A DNA stretch of 64,000 nt from Bacteroidia bacterium (GCA_016787895.1 JAEUTN010000018.1:55164-119163), one strand, 5' to 3'. Counted from the first letter of the stretch, positions 9,231-18,624 are shown. Made by a program: numbers and translations. The notes: generated by a model not told the origin, from the sequence alone.

Positions 9231-9794
9231 ATGTCAGTCGCCGAGTGGGTAAAGCTTTCTAAACAGGATGAAAAACAGGCCATACGCCTGGCCTTTGAAA
9301 CGTATTACCTTCAATTGTCTTCCCTATCTGCCCGTTTGGCGAAAAACACGGTACAATCGGAAGAGATGCTGTGTTACAGTTTTTACAATTGCATCAGCAA
9401 ACTCCGCTTCCAGCTGAAAAGCCTGAATCTGGACGAGATTTTCAGAGCCGAATTTATCAGGTCCTGCGTCGCCTACGTTAAAAGTTTAGGCAAAGACTAT
9501 TTTGTGAGCAGCACAGTCGACGCGTTGAGAGACCGGGAGACAGATAACAATGCAGGGCTTACAAAACACTTCACCGATTTTTCCAAACTTCAACCCGAGC
9601 TTTTTTTGGAGGCCCTGCGCAGTTTGGTTCCGGCACAGCGTTTGGTGTTTAACCTGGTGCTGGTGGATGGTTATTCCCTGGCAGAAGCCGCTGAATTGCT
9701 TGACTGCAGTCAGGAAGCCGCAAAATTTAATCTTGAAAAAGCCCGACTGAACTTTAATAAACGTATTCTGCAGTTAAGTCCTGCTTCACACTAA
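9231..9794 (+). CDS. Divergent ECF-like sigma factor
   Basis: A 187-residue protein. The C-terminal 60 residues look like sigma-70 region 4: PAQRLVFNLVLVDGYSLAEA followed by AELLDCSQEAAKFNLEKAR, a helix-turn-helix of the type that reads the -35/-33 element. The N-terminal half occupies the position of region 2 but is quite diverged. Its stop codon overlaps the start of the next gene, which encodes a single-span membrane protein, so the two form a typical sigma/anti-sigma couple. The regulon and inducing signal cannot be inferred. Assignment as an RNA polymerase sigma factor is likely but the diverged region 2 leaves some doubt. Confidence 0.72.
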   Translation: MSVAEWVKLSKQDEKQAIRLAFETYYLQLSSLSARLAKNTVQSEEMLCYSFYNCISKLRFQLKSLNLDEIFRAEFIRSCVAYVKSLGKDYFVSSTVDALRDRETDNNAGLTKHFTDFSKLQPELFLEALRSLVPAQRLVFNLVLVDGYSLAEAAELLDCSQEAAKFNLEKARLNFNKRILQLSPASH

Positions 9795-10375
9795 TGTATC
9801 CAGGGTTCAAATATCCAATCGACGAACAGGTACTCAGGTCCAAACTCCTGGAAAACTCCAGCGGCAACAAAGAACAAGCCTGGGAGAAGTTTGAACTCTA
9901 TCTTTCTCAGCAAAAGCCCATCTTCACCGAAACAAAAAAAACACGTTTGTCACTGATGATTCCGCCTCAGTTGCTGTTTCGGGGATTGTTGGCCTGCCTC
10001 ATTATTCTGCCAAGTTTGTTGTTTTACCGGCAATTCAACACCCAAATTCCAAAAGCCATTGATAAGGCCTATGCCACTTCTGCTTCCAAAACCGAGAACC
10101 ACAAAGCGGCACAAAAAACACAGCCTCCTCAGCACCCGCTTGTAAAGCCTGAAACCACAACCAGCCCTGAATCTCAGCCTGTGTTGAATGCAAAAGAAAA
10201 CCTCCCGAAAAAACGGACAGAACACATCAAACCACTTTCACTGGGGCTTGCTTCAGATACACTTTCAAAAACCAAACAAACCCTTCCCGCATCCCAAAGT
10301 ACAGTTTCACCCTCACCCGACAAAGGGAGTCCCGCGCCACTTGAATCAACCGGGGAGTTGAACGAACAACTCTGA
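9794..10375 (+). CDS. Putative membrane anti-sigma factor
   Basis: A 193-residue protein beginning at an ATG that shares one base with the stop codon of the sigma-like gene (TAATG). Residues 1-50 are cytoplasmic and include a NKEQAWEKFELYLSQ helix often seen in the anti-sigma N-terminus. One membrane span follows near residues 56-75 (LLFRGLLACLIILPSLLFY). The rest is a low-complexity Pro/Ser/Thr/Lys-rich tail, presumably periplasmic. There is no zinc-binding HxxxCxxC motif. The role as sequestering partner of the preceding sigma is inferred from topology and coupling, not from a recognised domain. Confidence 0.6.
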   Translation: MYPGFKYPIDEQVLRSKLLENSSGNKEQAWEKFELYLSQQKPIFTETKKTRLSLMIPPQLLFRGLLACLIILPSLLFYRQFNTQIPKAIDKAYATSASKTENHKAAQKTQPPQHPLVKPETTTSPESQPVLNAKENLPKKRTEHIKPLSLGLASDTLSKTKQTLPASQSTVSPSPDKGSPAPLESTGELNEQL

Positions 10376-10405
10376 TTACGCCCGATTTGTTTAGCTTTGT
10401 TCTCT

Positions 10406-10762
10406 GTGAAAGACATTGAAAACAAAGCCGATATTGAAACCCTGATTCAGACTTTTTATTCCAGCCTGCTGCAAGTGGATGAAATGAAACCGGCATTTGA
10501 AGGTTTGAATTTTCAGGATCATGTTCCCCGCATTGTGGCCTTTTGGAGCATGGTGTTACTCGATGAAGAAGGCTATAAAACCAATGTGTTTGATAAACAC
10601 CTGCATTTACCCATCCAGCCCCATCATTTTGATATCTGGAAAGACACCTTTGTAGCTACCGTGAATCAATTATTCATGGGCGAAAAAGCCGAACTGGCCA
10701 TACAACGCGCCACGGTGCTCAGTTATACCTTTAAGAGCAAATGGGAGCACCTCAAAAAATAA
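10406..10762 (+). CDS. Group III truncated haemoglobin
   Basis: About 118 residues from the GTG at 10406; a TTG at 10397 is also in frame but is itself the end of a TAGCTTTG (TAnnTTTG) box (10392-10399), so the GTG is preferred and the transcript may be nearly leaderless. The sequence has the group III truncated globin pattern: a TLIQTFYSSLL helix with the distal Tyr, then FWSMVLLDEEGY, and HFDIWKDTF with the likely proximal His. Such haem proteins bind oxygen or nitric oxide; physiological role here unknown. Next gene, kynureninase, starts 63 bases downstream with its own box. Confidence 0.85.
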   Translation: MKDIENKADIETLIQTFYSSLLQVDEMKPAFEGLNFQDHVPRIVAFWSMVLLDEEGYKTNVFDKHLHLPIQPHHFDIWKDTFVATVNQLFMGEKAELAIQRATVLSYTFKSKWEHLKK

Positions 10763-10805
10763 ATCCCAAATACCGGTCTTCATTTTATCTTCAGCATTGA
10801 ATTGC

Positions 10806-10813
10806 TACTTTTG
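10806..10813 (+). promoter_or_regulatory. -7 box (TACTTTTG) immediately before kynU
   Basis: TACTTTTG matches TAnnTTTG and ends 12 bases before the ATG at 10826. If used, the mRNA leader is only a few bases long. Confidence 0.45.
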
Positions 10814-10825
10814 ATTCCCCAAAGT

Positions 10826-12115
10826 ATGGCCACTATGCAGAACACCCTCAGCTCCGTCTTTAAAAACGAACTCGAATTTGCCCGTGAAATGGACCGCAAG
10901 GATAGTTTGAACCACTACCGCAGCCGATTTCTTTTTCCCTTGCATAACAATGAAGAGGTGGTGTACTTTACCGGGAATTCCCTGGGTTTACAACCCAAAT
11001 CCACTAAGGACTATTTGCAACAGGAACTCAACGATTGGGCAAAGTTTGGGGTAGAGGGGCATTTTCTGGCCAAAAACCCCTGGTTGTCCTACCACGAATT
11101 ACTCAGCACTAAAATGGCCAAAATTGTAGGAGCATTGCCGGAAGAAACGGTGATGATGAACCAGCTGACGGTGAATCTGCATTTGCTGATGGTGTCGTTT
11201 TACCGCCCAACAGCCAAACGTTTCAAAATTCTGTGTGAAGCCAAAGCTTTTCCCAGCGATCAATATGCCCTGCAATCTCAGGTGAAGTTTCATGGCTTTC
11301 ATCCAAAAGACGCCCTCGTGGAAATTGAACCCCGCACAGGGGAATACCACATCAGAGAAGAAGACATTTATGCGGCCATTGAGCAGCACAAGGACAGCCT
11401 GGCTTTGATTATGATTGGCGGGGTAAATTATTTCAGCGGACAGGTGTTCGACATGAAAAGCATTACCCGGGCCGGACACGCGGCCGGTGCCCTGGTTGGA
11501 TTTGATCTGGCCCATGGGGCGGGCAACATTGAATTACAACTGCACGATTGGAATGTGGATTTTGCTGCCTGGTGTTCTTACAAATACCTGAACAGCGGTC
11601 CGGGTTCGGTAGCCGGTGCCTTTGTACACAAAAATCACCACAACAACCTTGATTTGCCCATGTTTGCCGGTTGGTGGGGCCACGATAAAAAAACGCGGTT
11701 TTTAATGGACTCTACCTTTGTACCTATTCCAACCGCGGAGCGCTGGCAACTGAGCAACGCGCCGGTTTTAAGCATGGCGGCGTGCAGAGCCAGTCTGGAT
11801 ATTTTTGATGAAGCCGGAATGCCTGCTCTGATTCAAAAAAGTAAAACCCTGGTGGCTTATCTGGAATTTATTATTGAAGACATCAATGCACAAAAGGGAA
11901 ATTGCCTTCAAATCATTACACCCAAAGAAAGAAGAGGCTGTCAGTTATCCATAGTGGCCAATGGCTACGGAAAAGCACTGTATCAAAGTTTAATTGATCA
12001 CGGGGTGATACCTGACTGGCGTGAACCCAACGTGATTCGTTGCGCGGCCATTCCTTTGTACACCTCATTTGAAGACCTTTACCGTTTCGGACAAATTCTC
12101 AGGAAACTGCTTTAA
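10826..12115 (+). CDS. kynU: Kynureninase
   Basis: A pyridoxal-phosphate enzyme of about 429 residues from the ATG at 10826 (an upstream in-frame TTG lies within the promoter box). It hydrolyses kynurenine or 3-hydroxykynurenine to (hydroxy)anthranilate and alanine, in tryptophan breakdown or quinolinate-dependent NAD synthesis. Visible hallmarks: YFTGNSLGLQPKST near the N-terminus, the GFDLAHGAGN block containing the cofactor-interacting Asp, and CSYKYLNSGPGS with the PLP lysine near residue 253. No other kyn gene is in the window. Its stop codon overlaps that of the convergent DUF3108 gene in the shared TTAA at 12112-12115. Confidence 0.95.
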   Translation: MATMQNTLSSVFKNELEFAREMDRKDSLNHYRSRFLFPLHNNEEVVYFTGNSLGLQPKSTKDYLQQELNDWAKFGVEGHFLAKNPWLSYHELLSTKMAKIVGALPEETVMMNQLTVNLHLLMVSFYRPTAKRFKILCEAKAFPSDQYALQSQVKFHGFHPKDALVEIEPRTGEYHIREEDIYAAIEQHKDSLALIMIGGVNYFSGQVFDMKSITRAGHAAGALVGFDLAHGAGNIELQLHDWNVDFAAWCSYKYLNSGPGSVAGAFVHKNHHNNLDLPMFAGWWGHDKKTRFLMDSTFVPIPTAERWQLSNAPVLSMAACRASLDIFDEAGMPALIQKSKTLVAYLEFIIEDINAQKGNCLQIITPKERRGCQLSIVANGYGKALYQSLIDHGVIPDWREPNVIRCAAIPLYTSFEDLYRFGQILRKLL

Positions 12116-12975
12116 TTGGCCATGCGCAGAGGATTCGCCAGATTTTTGCAGGCGCTCAGATCCATCTTTACACTGCCGATTAAAATTTTAGCTTCCACAC
12201 GCAAGGGAATGTGGTTGTTGTCGTCGCTGATCCAAACACTCAGGTCTTCGTCCTGCTTAAACACCCGTCCCTTTTGCACCAACGGGCGGAACAATAAACT
12301 GTGTACTTTTCCTAAATCGGTTTTGATAATTTCGCGACGAATGAATTTAATTTTCAGTGGCCAGAGTTCCTTGTCCATAAAACAGGTTAAACTAAACACA
12401 TCCCCTTCTTTGGCTTTTCCCAAATCCAGATTTCTGGCGGCGTAAAACGCGCTTACCATGTCCTGAACTCCCGGAGGCACATCCATTTTCTGGTTATTGC
12501 CCACGTTCACCTTATTGCTAAAATGGTCGAAAACATAATCCTGGCTGAATTTAAAGCCACCTTCATCTACACGGCGAACGAAGTACCAGGGCAGCAGGGC
12601 GTCTTTGTCAAGATAGGTTTCGTAACGGTCGCGCACTTTAAAAAACCAATCGGTGGTTCCTGTGGTGTAACCATTCCCTACAATGTGGTACACTTTTCTA
12701 TCCCCAAAGGTTTTTATATCCGGTTTCACTTCCAGCACGGCCTCTCCTGCATCCAGCAAGCCGTAATGCATGCGGTAGCTTAACACTTCCCCCGCTTTAA
12801 AAGCAATGTTGTTTTTCAAAGGAAGAGGTTCTTCCACATGCGAGGTCAGGAGGGCTTCGGTTTCAAACAGTGCGGAATGAGGTAAAACAAAAGACAGCAG
12901 GGGTACCAGCAACAAAGCCGGAACAAGAATTTTAGGATTGGATAATTTTATGTTTGCCATACCTTCTCTACGCAA
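12112..12975 (-). CDS. DUF3108 domain protein, exported
   Basis: A 287-residue protein. The ATG at 12960 (MANIKLSN...) may be the true start; either way, a hydrophobic signal segment (ILVPALLLVPLLSFVLP) follows. The mature part contains the DUF3108 pattern: an early LSYRMHYGLLDAGEA block, WFFKVRDRYETYLDK and a C-terminal PLRVEAKILIGSVKM. DUF3108 proteins are periplasmic or surface beta-rich proteins of unknown function in Gram-negative bacteria. It ends by overlapping the kynU stop by four bases, without a terminator between. It lies 31 bases downstream of the acyltransferase gene on the same strand, so co-transcription is likely. Confidence 0.82.
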   Translation of the reverse strand: MRREGMANIKLSNPKILVPALLLVPLLSFVLPHSALFETEALLTSHVEEPLPLKNNIAFKAGEVLSYRMHYGLLDAGEAVLEVKPDIKTFGDRKVYHIVGNGYTTGTTDWFFKVRDRYETYLDKDALLPWYFVRRVDEGGFKFSQDYVFDHFSNKVNVGNNQKMDVPPGVQDMVSAFYAARNLDLGKAKEGDVFSLTCFMDKELWPLKIKFIRREIIKTDLGKVHSLLFRPLVQKGRVFKQDEDLSVWISDDNNHIPLRVEAKILIGSVKMDLSACKNLANPLRMAN

Positions 12976-13006
12976 ATAACGTACCGAAAGGGGAAATCGT
13001 ATGGAC

Positions 13007-14323
13007 CTAAAGTTTGTTAAACTGCTCTTTCAGCTCTTTTCGCTGGGCTTTTAAGGCTTTGTAAAGCTTAGGGTTTTTCAATATTCTGAAGATGCCCAGG
13101 GTTTTGAAGGCAAAAGGAATGTAATACAGGTTGAACCTGGCACTAAGCATAGCCAGGGCCACAAGCGAAACTGCACGCCAAAGCGAATCGCCGAAGGACC
13201 AGGCCAGGAAAAAAAACAAAAGATAATACAGGGTAAAAAGCACCACAGCCACCACGGTAATGAAGGAGGCAAAAAATTCCCGGTGTTTTACAATTTTTCT
13301 TGTAATGAAAAAACTCAAAGTGTGGGGCAGAACATTACAGATGTAACCGAAAACAAATACCGGCAAACCGGTTATCAGCAAGCAAAGTCTGATCAGCAGC
13401 ATGGGGTAATTCAGCAGGTAGGTGTTTTTATCACGTAATAGCCAATCTCTGAGTTTGTGTTTTTGAAGCAGATGAAAATACTCAGTACAACCCTCGCGGT
13501 ATGTTTCCAGGGCGCCGCGATTTTCAGAAGCGGCACGGTTGATTTTAGCGGTAATTTCCTGAAGCACTTCCAGGTCTTTGGAGAGGTCGTTCACATCCAG
13601 TTGACGTGCTTCCATCATTTCCCTTTTGTTCAGTTCCTCGGCTTGTAGTACCAGAGTATCATTTTCGGGTTGTTCGATGTGTGTGATCAGGCACCGGAGT
13701 TTGGGCTCCAGCATTTCAAGAAAAGCTTTCTGGGTTTTGGCCGATTGTTTATCCTTGTCCTTTATGAATTCTTTTACAGAAATGGGTTCACCCACATTGT
13801 AAAACAAATCGCTGCGAAATTTATCGGGTTGACTGTAATTGACACCAACCGGAATGACCAAAAGGTCTTTATCCCCTAAACTCTCCAAAGCCCCAAACAC
13901 CATGCGCGATACGCCTTTTTTGATGGGTCTCAGGCGGCGTTCCATAATACAAATACCTTCAGCGAAAACAATCACTTTGAGGTTGTTTTTCAAATGCTCG
14001 TTCACGCGTTGGTAGGTGGCGTCGTTTTTTAAAAGCCCTTCTTTTCCACCTTCAGAAATCCGGTAGATGGGGATGATGCCAATTTTATCGAGTATCCAGC
14101 TCATAAAGCCGGGCTTAAACACATCGCCTCTGGCGAGATACCAAAAACGGGTAGGGTACATGATAAATCCCAGGCCTACGGGATCGGCAAATGCGTTGGG
14201 GTGATTGATGGCAATAATGGCCGGTGTTTTCAAACGCAACCAATGCGCATTGCGAATTTGCAAGCGCTTGTAAAACACCGGAAAAATAAAGGAGATCCAG
14301 GTAGCCAGAAAGGAATAGACCAT
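13007..14323 (-). CDS. PlsC-type lysophospholipid acyltransferase with C-terminal membrane region
   Basis: A 438-residue protein. Residues 1-230 form a PlsC-like 1-acyl-glycerol-phosphate acyltransferase domain: the catalytic His-Asp block is INHPNAFADPV (residues about 39-49; spacing HxxxxxD), with a downstream VFAEGICIMERRLRPIKKG that corresponds to the substrate-binding EG motif. The C-terminal 130 residues hold three or four hydrophobic segments. Membrane-associated PlsC homologues transfer acyl groups to lysophosphatidate or other lipids; the exact acceptor is unclear. Ends 31 bases before the DUF3108 gene. The family is confident, substrate is not. Confidence 0.85.
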   Translation of the reverse strand: MVYSFLATWISFIFPVFYKRLQIRNAHWLRLKTPAIIAINHPNAFADPVGLGFIMYPTRFWYLARGDVFKPGFMSWILDKIGIIPIYRISEGGKEGLLKNDATYQRVNEHLKNNLKVIVFAEGICIMERRLRPIKKGVSRMVFGALESLGDKDLLVIPVGVNYSQPDKFRSDLFYNVGEPISVKEFIKDKDKQSAKTQKAFLEMLEPKLRCLITHIEQPENDTLVLQAEELNKREMMEARQLDVNDLSKDLEVLQEITAKINRAASENRGALETYREGCTEYFHLLQKHKLRDWLLRDKNTYLLNYPMLLIRLCLLITGLPVFVFGYICNVLPHTLSFFITRKIVKHREFFASFITVVAVVLFTLYYLLFFFLAWSFGDSLWRAVSLVALAMLSARFNLYYIPFAFKTLGIFRILKNPKLYKALKAQRKELKEQFNKL

Positions 14324-14398
14324 ATGAAATTTCCGCTAAAATAGCTTTTTTTTCGGCAGCGTTTTTTAACAGATTGTTAGTAACATTTGGAGTTGTTT

Positions 14399-14433
14399 TT
14401 TGAGCTTCGACCGGGATATTTTACGTACATTTA
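14399..14433 (+). promoter_or_regulatory. Candidate gyrB promoter (TTTG ... TACATTTA)
   Basis: TTTG at 14399-14402 and TACATTTA at 14426-14433, spaced by 23 bases, 34 bases before the gyrB ATG. The spacer is slightly longer than the 21 seen at the HU gene. Confidence 0.4.
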
Positions 14434-14467
14434 AAGGATAAATAGAAACTACACGAGAACGCAATTT

Positions 14468-16420
14468 ATGTCAGAAATTTCAGCAGAAAGAAAGAACTAC
14501 GGAGCAGACAATATTCAGGTATTAGAAGGGCTGGAAGCGGTGCGCAAACGGCCCGCCATGTACATCGGTGATATTGGATTTAAAGGATTACATCACCTGG
14601 TATACGAGGTGGTGGATAATTCCATTGATGAAGCCATGGGCGGGTATTGTAAAAACATTACCGTTACCATTCTCGAAAATAATTCCATCCGGGTAAAAGA
14701 CGATGGAAGGGGCATACCTACCGACATTCATCCCAAATTGGGCGTGAGTGCCCTGGAAGTGGTGATGACCGTGTTACACGCCGGAGGAAAATTTGATAAA
14801 GACACCTACAAGGTGTCCGGTGGATTGCACGGAGTGGGGGTAAGTTGTGTGAACGCATTGTCTTCACACATGAGAACGGAAGTGCACCGCGATGGCAGAA
14901 TTGTGGAGCAGGAGTTCAGCTGCGGAAAACCACTCTACCCGGCGCGTGAGATTGGCAAAAGCGAATACCGCGGCACCATTCAAACGTTTTCGCCCGACCT
15001 CAGTATTTTTATTACCGGTGAATACAATTACACCACCCTGGCCAACCGCATGCGCGAATTGGCGTATTTAAATAAACGCATTCGCATTGTACTGGAAGAT
15101 GATCGTAACAAGGATGAAAACGGTCAGCCTTACACCGAAGTATTTTACAGTGAAGGCGGATTAAAAGAATTTGTAGAGTACCTCGACGATGGCAAAGAGC
15201 GCATCATTGAGGAAGCCATTTACATTGAAAACGACAAAGGCAGCATTCCGGTTGAGGTGGCCATGTTATACAACAATGCTTACAGTGAGTGTATTCAAAG
15301 TTATGTGAACAACATCAATACCCACGAGGGCGGCACACACCTCTCCGGTTTCAGAAGGGGCTTAACCAGAACACTAAAAAATTACGCCGATAAAACCGGC
15401 TTGCTTTCCAAAGTAAAATTTGAAATCAGCGGCGACGACTTCAGAGAAGGACTTACTGCGGTGATTTCCGTTAAAGTTCAGGAGCCTCAGTTTGAAGGTC
15501 AAACCAAAACCAAACTGGGCAACAACGAAGCCATTGGCGCGGTGGATCAGGCTGTGAGTGAAGCGCTTCAGAATTATCTCGAAGAACATCCCAAACAAGC
15601 CAGGGCCATTATTGATAAAGTGATTCTCGCCGCAACAGCACGCCATGCCGCGCGTAAAGCACGTGAGCTGGTGCAACGCAAAAGCGTGATGAGCGGATCG
15701 GGTTTGCCGGGTAAATTGGCCGATTGTGCCAGTGGAGATCCTCATGCCTGTGAATTGTTTTTAGTGGAAGGAGATTCAGCGGGAGGAACAGCCAAACAAG
15801 GCCGCAACCGGGATTATCAGGCCATATTGCCTTTGAGGGGAAAGATTCTCAATGTGGAAAAAGCCCTGGAGTATAAAATTTACGACAACGAAGAGATCAA
15901 AAATATTTTTACGGCACTGGGTGTGTTTCGCGGTACCAAAGATGACGAACGCGCACTTAACCTTGAAAAATTGCGTTACCATAAAATTGTGATCATGTGC
16001 GACGCCGATGTGGACGGTTCACACATCACCACCTTGATTCTTACTTTCTTTTTCCGCCACATGCGTGAGCTGATAGAAAAGGGACACGTATACATTGCCT
16101 CACCTCCATTGTATCTGGTTAAAAAAGGCAAGGACCAGGTGTATTGCTGGAACGAACAGGAGCGCGACGAGCAAATCAAATTACTGGGTGGAGAGAAAGC
16201 CGACAGCGTGAACGTTCAGCGTTACAAGGGTCTTGGAGAGATGAACGCCATTCAGCTTTGGGAAACCACCTTGAATCCTGAAACCAGAACCTTGCGACAG
16301 GTGAACATCGATAGCGCTGCTGAAGCGGATAGGGTATTCAGTATGCTGATGGGCGATGAGGTTCCTCCCCGCAGAGATTTTATTGAGAAAAACGCGAAAT
16401 ACGCTAAAATCGACGCGTAA
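14468..16420 (+). CDS. gyrB: DNA gyrase subunit B
   Basis: The ATPase subunit of DNA gyrase (650 residues, normal for Bacteroidota). It introduces negative supercoils with GyrA. The GHKL ATP site is visible in EVVDNSIDEAMGG (about residues 48-60), DDGRGIP (about 78-84) and GGLHGVGVSCVNALS. The TOPRIM domain shows LVEGDSAGG near residue 431 and DADVDGSHI near 512, and the C-terminus has QRYKGLGEMN. No gyrA in this window. Length and the absence of the E. coli-type large insertion distinguish it from enterobacterial GyrB. ParE is an alternative but the overall match is to GyrB. Confidence 0.95.
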   Translation: MSEISAERKNYGADNIQVLEGLEAVRKRPAMYIGDIGFKGLHHLVYEVVDNSIDEAMGGYCKNITVTILENNSIRVKDDGRGIPTDIHPKLGVSALEVVMTVLHAGGKFDKDTYKVSGGLHGVGVSCVNALSSHMRTEVHRDGRIVEQEFSCGKPLYPAREIGKSEYRGTIQTFSPDLSIFITGEYNYTTLANRMRELAYLNKRIRIVLEDDRNKDENGQPYTEVFYSEGGLKEFVEYLDDGKERIIEEAIYIENDKGSIPVEVAMLYNNAYSECIQSYVNNINTHEGGTHLSGFRRGLTRTLKNYADKTGLLSKVKFEISGDDFREGLTAVISVKVQEPQFEGQTKTKLGNNEAIGAVDQAVSEALQNYLEEHPKQARAIIDKVILAATARHAARKARELVQRKSVMSGSGLPGKLADCASGDPHACELFLVEGDSAGGTAKQGRNRDYQAILPLRGKILNVEKALEYKIYDNEEIKNIFTALGVFRGTKDDERALNLEKLRYHKIVIMCDADVDGSHITTLILTFFFRHMRELIEKGHVYIASPPLYLVKKGKDQVYCWNEQERDEQIKLLGGEKADSVNVQRYKGLGEMNAIQLWETTLNPETRTLRQVNIDSAAEADRVFSMLMGDEVPPRRDFIEKNAKYAKIDA

Positions 16421-16618
16421 AACCGTTTATCAGCTGATTTGAGTTTCCGGCTCCGGCTCATTGTTTAAGAACCCTCTTTGGGCAAGGATATGATGGACTG
16501 ATATTGACAATGCACGGGCATTTCCGCAACCACAGGTGAGTCAGCAGTGCAAAGGAAGAGTACCGGACGGGACGTGTTGAAGTGAGGAGGGCTTAAAACA
16601 CTGAAAGGCGCTAAGAAA

Positions 16619-17617
16619 TTGAGTTCCCCGGTACACAACATAAAAGGTAAAGTTGTTTTTTTGGCTCCACTCGATTGGGGCATGGGGCACGCGAGCCGCT
16701 GTGTACCCATTATAGAAAGCCTTTGCGAACACAACTCGGTCATTTTAGGAATCAGTGAAGTGAATGCCGGTTTTTTTGAATGGCATTTTCCTCAACTTCA
16801 AAAAGTACAACTGCCTTCTTACGGTATTCGTTATTCAAAACATTGGCCTGTTTTTTTCAAATTGCTATTACAGATTCCACGATTGTTTGCTATGGTGCAA
16901 AAAGAAAACGCCTTGCTCAAAGGTTTAATAAAAAAGCACGGCATTGATCTTGTAATCAGCGACTCCCGGTTTGGTTGTTATTCAAAACAGGTGAAATCGG
17001 TTTTTATCACACACCAATTAAACCTTCAGGTGCCGTATTTTACAAGGATGGCAAGGGCTTTGAACCGAAGCCGGATTAAACGTTTCACGGAAGTTTGGGT
17101 GCCGGATGTTGAACCACCTGAACAGCGTTTATCCGGAAAATTAAGTGATGCATCTGAAATTCATCTTCCGGTTTTTTTTATCGGTCCACAAAGTGCTTTG
17201 CAAAACTTTAAAACATTAGATAAAATACAAGCGATTGATACTTTGATTTTGCTTTCGGGGGTTGAACCTCAAAGAACCCTGTTGGAAGAGAAGCTTTTGA
17301 ATGCGCTTGAGGCCACATCCCAAAAAATAGTATTGGTGCGAGGTACCGAAAAAAAATCGCAGGTTCAAATAAAAGGTATGAAGGTTTATAATTTGGCCTA
17401 TGGCAAAACCTTGGCGGAGCTGATTGCCAATTCAAATCGCGTGATTTGCAGGAGCGGTTACAGCACGCTCATGGATCTGCAGGTGTTGGGTAAAAAGAAC
17501 ATAGTACTCATTCCCACGCCCGGCCAAAGCGAACAGGAGTATCTAGCCGATTATTGGTCACAGCACTTTCAAGCCAAAGTGCTCAAGCAGGAAAACATCA
17601 AAAAAGGTGTGCTTTAG
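16619..17617 (+). CDS. MurG-like (GT28-type) glycosyltransferase
   Basis: About 332 residues. There is no ATG; the TTG at 16619 gives a sensible N-terminus that runs into KVVFLAPLDWGMGHASRCV, the glycine-rich GMGHASR loop of MurG/GT28-type enzymes. The second half has a nucleotide-sugar-binding pattern: LILLSGVEPQR, then VICRSGYSTLMDL and LIPTPGQSEQEYLA, the last being typical of GT28 C-terminal domains. It is not MurG itself (shorter similarity and different context), so the sugar donor and acceptor are unknown. Its stop overlaps the convergent oxidoreductase by four bases. Confidence 0.8.
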   Translation: MSSPVHNIKGKVVFLAPLDWGMGHASRCVPIIESLCEHNSVILGISEVNAGFFEWHFPQLQKVQLPSYGIRYSKHWPVFFKLLLQIPRLFAMVQKENALLKGLIKKHGIDLVISDSRFGCYSKQVKSVFITHQLNLQVPYFTRMARALNRSRIKRFTEVWVPDVEPPEQRLSGKLSDASEIHLPVFFIGPQSALQNFKTLDKIQAIDTLILLSGVEPQRTLLEEKLLNALEATSQKIVLVRGTEKKSQVQIKGMKVYNLAYGKTLAELIANSNRVICRSGYSTLMDLQVLGKKNIVLIPTPGQSEQEYLADYWSQHFQAKVLKQENIKKGVL

Positions 17618-18624
17618 AATTCATTGACACCCTGCACCGTGGTGTATTTCATGGTGTATTTAATACCCGGATTCATGTATTTGTATGCACTGTGGCTCAT
17701 CAAAGCCGCTTCGTGAAATCCGCACAAAATAAGTTTCAGTTTATTCTTATAGGTATTGATATCACCAATTGCGTATATGCCGGGAATGTTGGTGCTGTAG
17801 TCTTCTGTATTTACTTCAATCGCGTTTTTATCGAGATTGAGTCCCCAGTGTTCAATGGGTCCGAGTTTTGGACTTAAGCCAAATAAGGGGATGAGGTGAT
17901 CGGTTTTGATTTGTGTTTTTTCCTGGGTTTTTGAGTGGATGAGTTCCACTTCTTCCAGTTTGTCCTTACCATTTACCGAAAGAATATTGGTGTTGAGCAG
18001 AAGTTTTATTTTGCCCTGCTCGGCCAGTTTCATCACCTTGTTCACGCTGTCGGGAGCACCTCTGAACGATTCGCTGCGGTGAACGAGATAAAGTTCGCTG
18101 CACACATCACTGAGAAAAATAGACCAGTCAAGGGCACTGTCGCCTCCGCCGGCGATAATCATTTTTTGGTTACGGTATTTTTCGGGGTCGAGGATCATGT
18201 AGTTCACCCCTTTGCCGTTTTCAAATTTTTCAAGCCCGCTTACTTCCGGTTTTCTTGGTTCAAAGCAGCCTAAACCTCCTGCAATCACCACCACTTTGGA
18301 GGTAATTTTTTTACCCATATTGGTAGTGGCAACAAATTCGCATTCTTTTATTTTTTCGAGCTGTTCAATGCGTTCGCCCAGGGTAAATTCGGGTTTAAAC
18401 GGTTCAGCCTGTTTTAAAAGATTATCTATCAATTCCTGAGCGAGTACCGAGGGGTATCCGGGGATATCGTAAATGGGTTTTTTTGGGTAAATTTCTGAAA
18501 GTTGGCCCCCCACTTGTGGTAAATAATCTACCAGGTGGCAACGCATTTTAAGTAACCCGGCCTCGAAAATGGCAAACAAACCCACAGGACCTGCACCAAT
18601 TATCAAAATATCCGTTTGAACCAT
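17614..18624 (-). CDS. Ferredoxin/flavodoxin-NADP reductase, thioredoxin reductase-like type
   Basis: A 336-residue FAD protein. The N-terminus holds the FAD-binding GAGPVGLF (residues 10-17), followed by PQVGGQLSEIYP. The NADPH site is AGGGDSALDWS, and the FAD-terminal GIYAIGDINTY lies near residue 285. The redox CxxC of thioredoxin reductases is absent, as in YumC-type ferredoxin-NADP reductases, which pass electrons between NADPH and ferredoxin or flavodoxin. A TACATTTG box at 18641-18648 gives it a promoter divergent from the T9SS gene. Assigning the partner ferredoxin is not possible from this window. Confidence 0.9.
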   Translation of the reverse strand: MVQTDILIIGAGPVGLFAIFEAGLLKMRCHLVDYLPQVGGQLSEIYPKKPIYDIPGYPSVLAQELIDNLLKQAEPFKPEFTLGERIEQLEKIKECEFVATTNMGKKITSKVVVIAGGLGCFEPRKPEVSGLEKFENGKGVNYMILDPEKYRNQKMIIAGGGDSALDWSIFLSDVCSELYLVHRSESFRGAPDSVNKVMKLAEQGKIKLLLNTNILSVNGKDKLEEVELIHSKTQEKTQIKTDHLIPLFGLSPKLGPIEHWGLNLDKNAIEVNTEDYSTNIPGIYAIGDINTYKNKLKLILCGFHEAALMSHSAYKYMNPGIKYTMKYTTVQGVNEF

